A stretch of DNA of 6,147 bases, from assembly GCA_003504855.1 (NCBI GenBank), contig DNZD01000108.1, positions 1 to 6,147 of the forward strand, written 5' to 3'. The first letter of the stretch is position 1. Each line of letters starts with the position of its first letter. Both the position numbers and the translations under genes were made by a program. This DNA comes from Cytophagales bacterium (GTDB taxonomy: Bacteria > Bacteroidota > Bacteroidia > Cytophagales > Cyclobacteriaceae). Shown piece by piece: positions 1 to 6,147 of this stretch. The notes beneath the pieces were generated by a model. The model saw only the letters and a program-made list of their open reading frames with translations. It was not told the origin of the DNA and did no database searches.

Positions 1-602
1 CCAACTACGACGCCGCCAGCGTTGAGGCCTCGGCTGCCGAGCTCGGCAAGGCTGGCCTGCCGCAGCGCATCATGATCGACTTCTCGCATGCCAACTCAAG
101 CAAGCAGCACGACAAGCAGATCGAAGTCTCCGCCGACGTCGGCCGCCAGATGGCAGCCGGCGACGAGCGCATCTTTGGCGTGATGATCGAATCACACCTC
201 AACCCGGATGCGGCATGGAGCGATGCCAAACAACAGGTAACACCTGCTAACCTCGGCAAAATTGTAGATAGCCTGGTGGTGCGCAGTGTCTCCTCCGACA
301 ATAAAACTTTTAAGGATACCCTCGGCATTTTGCGCGATCAGATCGACCAGCTGGATGATGAGATCATGCAGAAACTCGCCAACCGGATGAAAATCTCTGA
401 GAAGATCGGGCAGTATAAGAAAGAGAATAATGTTACAATCCTGCAGGTTGGACGCTGGGAGGAAATTGTACAGACCCGTGCTGCATTGGGCAAGGCCATG
501 GGGCTGGATGAAGGGTTTACCCGCGACCTGCTTCGGCTTATTCACCACGAATCTATCCAGGTGCAGACCAAAGTGATGAACAAAGTGGCAGAACGCGTTT
601 AG
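1..602 (+). CDS. DAHP synthase (C-terminal part)/chorismate mutase, 5'-partial, with a hybrid N-terminal segment
   Basis: The reading frame enters from the left edge (first full codon at 3) and gives 199 residues to the TAG at 600-602. DAHP synthase joins phosphoenolpyruvate and erythrose 4-phosphate; chorismate mutase converts chorismate to prephenate. Both act in cytoplasmic aromatic amino-acid synthesis. Residues 1-62 match type I-alpha synthases: NYDAASVEA, then MIDFSHANSSKQH with the metal-binding His29. Residues 63-90 match type I-beta synthases of Bacteroidota: ESHLNPDAAWSDAKQQVTP, with Glu63 and Asp74 as likely metal ligands. Residues 107-199 form an AroQ-type chorismate mutase that aligns without gaps to E. 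coli PheA from its Arg11 equivalent to Gln88. Active-site equivalents are Arg111, Arg128, Lys139, Arg151, Ser184 and Gln188. The PheA Asp48 and Glu52 positions are Gln and Trp here; related Bacteroidota enzymes, as I recall them, have Gln and Tyr. The ATG at 72 lies inside the barrel and is not the start. The mutase call is firm. Whether the whole hybrid exists in a living cell is doubtful. Confidence 0.85.
   Translation, partial: NYDAASVEASAAELGKAGLPQRIMIDFSHANSSKQHDKQIEVSADVGRQMAAGDERIFGVMIESHLNPDAAWSDAKQQVTPANLGKIVDSLVVRSVSSDNKTFKDTLGILRDQIDQLDDEIMQKLANRMKISEKIGQYKKENNVTILQVGRWEEIVQTRAALGKAMGLDEGFTRDLLRLIHHESIQVQTKVMNKVAERV
180..205 (+). other. Junction between type I-alpha and type I-beta DAHP synthase sequence
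   Basis: Upstream of this zone the protein has the I-alpha signature and the I-alpha spacing of 34 residues between the His and Glu metal ligands (His29 to Glu63, as in E. coli AroG His268 to Glu302). Downstream it has the I-beta spacing of 11 residues between Glu and Asp (Glu63 to Asp74, as in T. maritima Glu298 to Asp309). By hand count GC is about 66% over 1-180 and about 50% over 181-600. Third-position GC falls from 54 of 62 codons to 23 of the next 44. The breakpoint cannot be fixed exactly because both families share the GVM/LMIESH strand here. Assembly chimera and true recombination are both possible. Confidence 0.75.
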
Positions 603-623
603 TCGAATCTCAATTATTTTATT

Positions 624-672
624 GAAAGATCGGTGATGCTGAATATCTCAGCATTACCGATCTTTCGCTTTT
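624..672 (+). terminator. Probable Rho-independent terminator of the DAHP synthase/chorismate mutase gene
   Basis: Positions 624-642 pair with 648-666 to make a 19-bp stem with a single G-T wobble (635 with 655) and a 5-nt loop (643-647). A short T run (669-672) follows. It starts 21 nt after the TAG at 600-602, a usual place for an intrinsic terminator. The T run is short and the stem is only moderately GC-rich, so readthrough is possible. The hairpin ends 19 nt before the next ATG, so it may instead lie in that gene's leader. The rest of the 603-685 gap shows no convincing Bacteroidota-type promoter (TTTG near -33, TAnnTTTG near -7). Confidence 0.75.
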
Positions 673-685
673 ATTCCCCTACCGT

Positions 686-3600
686 ATGAATACCCTCTGG
701 AAAAAATTCCTGTTCTCGGCAGCCGGTCTGGCTGTGGTGATTGCCGGCATCTATTATTTCAGCCATGGCAAGTCTGGCGCAACCAAGCCTGTTGATCCGG
801 CCTTCGCACAATATGTGTCTTCTTATACAGAAGGCCTTGTCGGTTCGGGATCAACCATACGTATTGTTCTGGCCAATGATGCAGTGGAGGCTGCGGCTGT
901 AGGAGAGAGCCAGGTAAAACTATTTTCTTTTTCGCCATCGCTTTCAGGTAAAACAGTTTGGATCGATCGCCGCACAGTGGAATTTCAACCAGACAAACGA
1001 ATGACTTCGGGTACTACCTACACGGTCTCATTTGAATTATCAAAATTAATTCAAGTACCGGATGCACTCCGGTTGTTTGAATTCAATTTCATGGTTATTC
1101 CTCAGAATTTTGAACTGACCATACAAAATGTCCGCCCATATAATCCAAGTGAACTGAAGCGACAAAAGATTGAGGGATTGTTCGCCACCGCGGATTTTGC
1201 AGATGGAGAAGCCATTGAAAAGGCCGTTACAGCGAAACAGGATGGAAAGCCATTAAAAATCTCCTGGGAACATACAGGAGGAGGCGTGGGCCACAATTTT
1301 ATTATTGAGGATGTCGTACGGGCTGATCAGGCCGGCAAGGTGTTGATCGAGGTGCAAGGTGCCAGTCTCCAAATGAATCGCAATGAAACCCGCGAAGTGG
1401 AAATCCCTGCCCTGGGTGATTTTAAGGTGATGAATGTGCGCGTAGAGCAGGCAGCTAATCAATATGTAGTCATTCAATTCTCCGATCCGCTGAATGAAAG
1501 ACAAAACCTCTCCGGTTTGATTTCCATCTCCGACATAACTTCGCTCGACATAGAAATCCGGGGCAATGAAATTCGCTTGTATCCTCCGGTGCGTCAGGTG
1601 GGGACAAAAACCCTTACCCTGGAGGCTGGCATCAAGAATGTTCTTGACTACCGGATGGCATCACCGTCTTCGATGGACGTGATCTTTGAACAGATTGCGC
1701 CTGCGGTAAGGTTTCTCGGCAAAGGCAGTATTCTGCCCTCGACGGACGGATTGATCCTGCCCTTTGAGGCGGTGAGTCTCAAGGCCGTTGACGTCCAGAT
1801 CCTGCGGGTGTTTGAGAAAAACGTCATTCAATTTTTACAGGTCAATAACCTCGATGGCAATGAACAGCTGCGCCGGGTAGGTCGTCCACTTATTCGCAAA
1901 ATGGTGTCGCTGGAAAATGCGGGTATGGTGGTGGCTGGAAAATGGAACCGGTATACCCTTGACCTCAGCCAATATGTTACACCCGAGCCGGGTGCGATTT
2001 ATCAGGTGCGCATCGGATTCAAAAGATCTTATTCTACCTATGCCTGTCCAGAAGGCAATGTTACCGAGCAGCAGGTCAATGAGCCCGATTACTCCCAGCC
2101 TGACGAAGAAGAAAGCGCGTGGGATTCCTATGAAGAACCTTACTACTATTCTTCTGACTACGATTGGGAACAAAAAGATAACCCATGTCACTCGTCGTAT
2201 TATGGACGTTCCCGTTCTATCACCCGCAACGTTATTGCTTCTGACCTGGGACTCACGGCAAAGCGCGGGGATGATGGTAATGTGAATGTTTTTGTGAACG
2301 ACCTGCGCACAACGGAACTTCTTAACGGAGTAAACCTGGAAGTGTATGATTACCAGCAGCAGTTGGTGGGCAGTGGCACAAGTGCTGATGGGAAGGCAAC
2401 AATTACATGCAGTGGTAAGCCATTTGTACTCATCGCCAAAAATGGCCAGCAGCGAGGCTACCTTAAACTCAATGAAGGAGAAGCCCTGTCGCTAAGCAAC
2501 TTTGATGTGGGCGGCGAACAGATCAACGAAGGCATCAAAGGAATGATTTATGGAGAGCGTGGCGTGTGGCGACCGGGCGACTCGCTGTTCCTCACCTTCC
2601 TGCTGGAAGACAAACTGAAGCGACTACCTGATCATCATCCTGTTGTACTTGAACTTCTGGATCCTTCCGGACAAGTTAACCAACGCCTTGTGCAAGCTAC
2701 CGATGAGAATGGATTTTATAAGTTCACGGCAATGACCTCACCGGATGCGCCGACTGGTAACTGGTCCGCACGGGTAAAGGTAGGCGGCACCCAGTTCTCA
2801 CAGAGTATCCGCATCGAGACGATCAAGCCAAACCGACTGAAGATCAATCTGGACTTTGGCAAGGATAAGATAGTGGCTTCCAACAGCGGTGTTTCTGGCA
2901 AACTCCATGTGAACTGGCTCACCGGCGCACCAGGCCGCAACCTCAAAGCAGAGTTTGAAGTATTGCTCACCAAAGCAGCTACCAAATTTGATAAGTACCC
3001 CGGATTTATTTTTGATGATCCCGCCCGCGACTATTCTACGGAAGCGATGAGCCTGTTTTCGGGTACTACTGATGAGAACGGTGATGCAATGGTATCCGGA
3101 AACATCGATGTAAATGGGCAGCCGGCTGGAATGCTCAATGCCGTTTTCCGGGGAAAGGTATTTGAAGAAGGCGGCGACTTTAGTATCGACCGCTTCAGCC
3201 TGCCATTCTATCCGTATGTGTCGTATACCGGCATCCGACTACCCGAGGGTGACAAGGCCAGGGGTATGTTGCTCACGGATACTACCCACCGTGTTGATAT
3301 TGTGACGGTAGATGCCGATGGACGCGGTGTATCGCGGGATAATATTCAGGTGAGTATCTCCAAGCTGGACTGGCGCTGGTGGTGGGACACCTCGGACAAC
3401 GGTGCCAACTATACTACCGGCGCTGATTCGAAGTTGGTAGCCAATGGCAATGTGCGTACCGTGGATGGCAAAGGAACCTGGACCTTTAAGATTAAATACC
3501 CGGAATGGGGTCGGTACATTGTACGGGCTATTGATCCAGTCTCAGGTCATAGTACGGCAAAAGTGATTTATGTCGATTGGCCGGGATGGGCAGGTCGTGC

Positions 3601-6147
3601 CCGCAAGGAGGCTTCTGGTGCCACCATGCTCAGTTTCTCAGGAGATAAAACGACCTACGCTGTAGGTGAAAAGGCCAGCATCGTGATACCCGGAAGCAAC
3701 GATGGGCGCGCCCTGATCACCATTGAAAATGGAAGCCGGATGTTGGAGTCTTATTGGCTGGAGACCAAAGCCGGAGATAATAAGTTCAGTTTTGATGTCA
3801 AACCTGAGATGGCTCCCAATGTGTATGTGGGTGTTACTCTCTTGCAACCACACGCACAAACGGTCAATGACCTGCCCATCCGTCAATACGGTGTTATTCC
3901 GCTAATGGTTGAGGATCCGAAAACACATCTTGAACCGACTATCACCATGCCCGATGTCCTGGAGCCGGGTCAGGAAGTAGTGATCAAAGTGGCTGAAAAG
4001 TCAGGACGCAAAATGAGTTATACACTGGCTATGGTTGACGAAGGTTTGTTGGACATCACGCGTTTCCCCACACCCGACGCATGGCCCCGGTTCTATGCAC
4101 GTGAAGCCCTTGGGGTACGCACCTGGGATATCTATGATGAGGTCATGGGTGCATTCGGAGGGAAAGTAGAAAGACTGTTGGCCATCGGCGGGGATATGCT
4201 GGTGAGCAAGGAAGATGAGTCGAAGCGAAATCGTTTTAAGCCGGTGGTGAAATACCTGGGCCCGTTTACCACGGATGGCAGTGGACGCGAACACCGGTTT
4301 ATCATGCCATCTTACGTTGGCTCCGTGCGCACGATGGTTGTTGCCGCATACGAAGGCGCCTATGGCAAAGCCGACAAGGCTACGCCAGTGCGTAAACCCC
4401 TCATGGTACTCACCACCCTGCCACGGGTATTGGGTCCTGAAGAAATACTTCGACTTCCGGTGACGCTCTTTAGTATGGACAAGAGCATCAAGACCGTGAA
4501 TGTTACCATAAAGGTTACAGGTCCGGTGAGCCTCACCGAAACTACCCGCACTGTAACGATGGACCGTGAGAACATGACGACGGATTTTGGGCTTCGGGTG
4601 AAGTCCGAGACTGGCATGGCCCACATAGAGGTCATGGCAGTTTCCGGAAACTTCAAGGCAACTGAAAAAGTAGATATCGAAATCAGAAACCCGAACCCTC
4701 CAGTCACGCGGATTACGGAAGTGCTGTTGGAGGCTGGCAAAAGCTGGAATGGCGTCGTTGCTAAAGTAGGCGTGCCGGGCACCAATGTGGCAACGCTCGA
4801 GGTTTCGAACCTGCCGCCCATCAACCTGGGGCAGCGACTGCGCTATCTCATGCAGTATCCGTATGGTTGTATTGAGCAGACCACTTCTTCTGTTTATCCT
4901 CAATTATACCTCGATCAGGTCAAAGCATTAACGGATGAAGAGAAGGCAACCGTTCAACGCAATGTTCGTGCGGGGATCGAACGACTGAAGTTGTTTGTTA
5001 CGCGCGACGGCGGCTTTGCCTATTGGCCGGGTGGTGAGGATTCTGACAGCTGGGGATCTACTTATGCCGGACAGTTTCTGTTGGAGGCCGAAGCGAAAGG
5101 TTACTTTATTCCTAATGATATGCTCCGGCGATGGAAGAAATACCAAAGCAACAAGGCGGCTGAATGGAGAAAGAGCAGTGAAGGACAAAGCAGTGAACTG
5201 ATTCAGGCTTATCGGCTATATTCTCTGGCGTCGGCCGGTTCGGCTGACCTGGCATCCATGAATCGCTTACGTGAAATGGGCGAATTACCCGCAGCCAGCT
5301 TATGGATGTTGGCATCTGCTTATGTAAAGGCAGGTCAGGCAGAGGCAGCACGCACCCTGGTGGCCAAAGCGCCGACTACTATCAAGCCGTACCAGGAGAT
5401 GTCCTATTCTTATGGTTCAGATGTTCGCGACGAGGCTATTATCCTGGAGACATTAATACTGCTCAACGATCGGGGCAGGGCATTCGACCTGGTCAAACTT
5501 ATCTCCGCTCAACTTAGCAACCCGAATGCATGGCTCAGCACACAGAGCACGGCCTGGTGCCTGAAGTCTGTTGGGATGTATGCCGGTGGTGAAAAAAAGG
5601 GACCGTTGAAATTTGCATATACCCATCAAGGCAAACAGGTCGTTGCCTCCACGGATCTTAACATAGCGCAGGTAAGTCTGCCTGCCGAAACAGCGGATGG
5701 GAATCTTGCCCTCGCCAATCAGTCCAGTGGTCCCCTGTTTGCACGGATCATTACCGAAGGTGTTCCAGCCCGTGGCGAAGAAGATGAAGTGTCGAACAAC
5801 CTGCGATTGGTGGTGCAGTACAACACCCTCAAAGGACAGGTTGTTGACCCCACCCGGCTTGAGCAGGGTACCTCATTTATTGCTACAGTGACCATTGCAA
5901 ATACAGGTCTGCGTGGTACATATAAGAATCTGGCACTCCGCCACATCATTCCGTCCGGATGGGAAATCGGCAACCTGCGACTTACCGGAGACGAAGAAGC
6001 AATGGCCAAAGAAGAGGCCACGTATCAGGATATCCGCGATGACCGGGTGTACACCTATTTTGATCTCGCGGCCGGCCAAACCAAGAGTTTCAGGGTGATG
6101 CTCACCGCCACATACGCCGGAAGCTATTACCTGCCGGCAGTGAGTTG
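686..6147 (+). CDS. Alpha-2-macroglobulin family protein (bacterial, thioester-containing), 3'-partial
   Basis: One frame gives 1,820 residues without a stop. Bacterial alpha-2-macroglobulins are thought to be periplasmic protease traps: bait cleavage frees a thioester that bonds to the attacker. Residues 1-7 carry two lysines and 8-25 are hydrophobic, a signal anchor or signal peptide; there is no lipobox Cys, unlike E. coli YfhM. Rough domain order: MG1-like start (35-150); bMG3-like (514-612); MG2 with GERGVWRPGD (623-632); further MG domains (715-970), including WRWWWD (896-901); bait-region domain (976-1125) ending near VDEGLLD (1117-1123); A2M domain (1182-1270); and an alpha/alpha thioester domain with YPYGCIEQTTS, whose thioester pair is Cys1395 and Gln1398, plus DGGFAYWPGG (1441-1450). 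A bMG10-like domain follows (about 1700-1820). Family members end soon after YLPAVS, so perhaps 20-35 residues are missing. ATG 686 is the only start: the frame is closed by TGA at 623-625 with no other start codon between. No Shine-Dalgarno is visible, which is common in Bacteroidota. pbpC is a common neighbour and may follow. Confidence 0.95.
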   Translation, partial: MNTLWKKFLFSAAGLAVVIAGIYYFSHGKSGATKPVDPAFAQYVSSYTEGLVGSGSTIRIVLANDAVEAAAVGESQVKLFSFSPSLSGKTVWIDRRTVEFQPDKRMTSGTTYTVSFELSKLIQVPDALRLFEFNFMVIPQNFELTIQNVRPYNPSELKRQKIEGLFATADFADGEAIEKAVTAKQDGKPLKISWEHTGGGVGHNFIIEDVVRADQAGKVLIEVQGASLQMNRNETREVEIPALGDFKVMNVRVEQAANQYVVIQFSDPLNERQNLSGLISISDITSLDIEIRGNEIRLYPPVRQVGTKTLTLEAGIKNVLDYRMASPSSMDVIFEQIAPAVRFLGKGSILPSTDGLILPFEAVSLKAVDVQILRVFEKNVIQFLQVNNLDGNEQLRRVGRPLIRKMVSLENAGMVVAGKWNRYTLDLSQYVTPEPGAIYQVRIGFKRSYSTYACPEGNVTEQQVNEPDYSQPDEEESAWDSYEEPYYYSSDYDWEQKDNPCHSSYYGRSRSITRNVIASDLGLTAKRGDDGNVNVFVNDLRTTELLNGVNLEVYDYQQQLVGSGTSADGKATITCSGKPFVLIAKNGQQRGYLKLNEGEALSLSNFDVGGEQINEGIKGMIYGERGVWRPGDSLFLTFLLEDKLKRLPDHHPVVLELLDPSGQVNQRLVQATDENGFYKFTAMTSPDAPTGNWSARVKVGGTQFSQSIRIETIKPNRLKINLDFGKDKIVASNSGVSGKLHVNWLTGAPGRNLKAEFEVLLTKAATKFDKYPGFIFDDPARDYSTEAMSLFSGTTDENGDAMVSGNIDVNGQPAGMLNAVFRGKVFEEGGDFSIDRFSLPFYPYVSYTGIRLPEGDKARGMLLTDTTHRVDIVTVDADGRGVSRDNIQVSISKLDWRWWWDTSDNGANYTTGADSKLVANGNVRTVDGKGTWTFKIKYPEWGRYIVRAIDPVSGHSTAKVIYVDWPGWAGRARKEASGATMLSFSGDKTTYAVGEKASIVIPGSNDGRALITIENGSRMLESYWLETKAGDNKFSFDVKPEMAPNVYVGVTLLQPHAQTVNDLPIRQYGVIPLMVEDPKTHLEPTITMPDVLEPGQEVVIKVAEKSGRKMSYTLAMVDEGLLDITRFPTPDAWPRFYAREALGVRTWDIYDEVMGAFGGKVERLLAIGGDMLVSKEDESKRNRFKPVVKYLGPFTTDGSGREHRFIMPSYVGSVRTMVVAAYEGAYGKADKATPVRKPLMVLTTLPRVLGPEEILRLPVTLFSMDKSIKTVNVTIKVTGPVSLTETTRTVTMDRENMTTDFGLRVKSETGMAHIEVMAVSGNFKATEKVDIEIRNPNPPVTRITEVLLEAGKSWNGVVAKVGVPGTNVATLEVSNLPPINLGQRLRYLMQYPYGCIEQTTSSVYPQLYLDQVKALTDEEKATVQRNVRAGIERLKLFVTRDGGFAYWPGGEDSDSWGSTYAGQFLLEAEAKGYFIPNDMLRRWKKYQSNKAAEWRKSSEGQSSELIQAYRLYSLASAGSADLASMNRLREMGELPAASLWMLASAYVKAGQAEAARTLVAKAPTTIKPYQEMSYSYGSDVRDEAIILETLILLNDRGRAFDLVKLISAQLSNPNAWLSTQSTAWCLKSVGMYAGGEKKGPLKFAYTHQGKQVVASTDLNIAQVSLPAETADGNLALANQSSGPLFARIITEGVPARGEEDEVSNNLRLVVQYNTLKGQVVDPTRLEQGTSFIATVTIANTGLRGTYKNLALRHIIPSGWEIGNLRLTGDEEAMAKEEATYQDIRDDRVYTYFDLAAGQTKSFRVMLTATYAGSYYLPAVS

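Noticed and set aside
72..74. ATG as a possible start of a stand-alone chorismate mutase gene
   Set aside because: The frame is open and clearly coding upstream (NYDAASVEA), and this Met is inside the conserved MIDFSHANS barrel strand of DAHP synthase.
611..624. AT-rich stretch as a Bacteroidota -7 promoter element for the macroglobulin
   Set aside because: It matches TAnnTTTG poorly, lacks a TTTG element at a suitable distance upstream, and would place the start inside the hairpin. It is too weak to annotate.
1835..2285. Open frames on both strands across the acidic insert of the macroglobulin
   Set aside because: The macroglobulin frame is uninterrupted through this region and its translation is family-typical on both sides. 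The alternative frames are shadows.
4360..4824. Second antisense open frame overlapping the first one
   Set aside because: It sits opposite the same conserved macroglobulin coding sequence in another frame, has low-complexity Val/Thr/Ser content, and shows no motif or start signal.
4001..4903. Long antisense open frame (about 300 codons) on the minus strand
   Set aside because: It lies wholly opposite conserved parts of the macroglobulin, including the A2M domain and thioester motif. Its translation, rich in His, Arg and Cys, has no recognisable family, so it is a codon-bias shadow.
686..6147. Possible frameshift or pseudogene in the long macroglobulin frame
   Set aside because: Frame checks at about 2141, 2951, 3962, 4853 and 6101 all fall in the same frame as ATG 686, and family motifs appear in order with no stop.

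Overview
The window holds two same-strand genes, both cut by the window edges, separated by an 83-bp gap with a strong hairpin. Most of it looks like Bacteroidota chromosome, perhaps Cytophagales/Cyclobacteriaceae-like with near-50% GC. The reasons are a chorismate mutase fused behind a type I-beta DAHP synthase tail, a very long bacterial alpha-2-macroglobulin of the Bacteroidota style, and no Shine-Dalgarno before the second gene. The genus-level placement is a guess.

Positions 1-602 are the 3' end of a DAHP synthase/chorismate mutase gene (shikimate pathway, aromatic amino acids). Its first ~62 codons look like the C-terminal barrel of a proteobacterial type I-alpha enzyme (AroG/AroF/AroH class): about 66% GC and 87% GC at third positions. 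From about position 180-205 onward it reads as a Bacteroidota type I-beta synthase tail joined to an AroQ-type chorismate mutase, at about 50% GC. The switch falls inside a homologous barrel strand and stays in frame. It is either an assembly/template-switch chimera, which I think more likely, or a true inter-family recombinant. The chorismate mutase part looks complete.

Positions 603-685 are intergenic and carry a 19-bp stem-loop, probably the terminator of the aromatic gene. It ends only 19 nt before the next start codon.

Positions 686-6147 are one uninterrupted reading frame of 1,820 codons, open at the window end. It encodes a periplasmic, probably membrane-anchored alpha-2-macroglobulin-family protein with an intact CIEQ thioester motif. 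It should trap invading proteases in the periplasm. Homologues of this kind often sit beside a penicillin-binding protein 1C gene (pbpC); that position lies beyond the window.

The two genes have no obvious functional link. I see no RNA genes, mobile elements, CRISPR arrays or undescribed multi-gene system. The feature most worth checking is the hybrid gene at the left edge.
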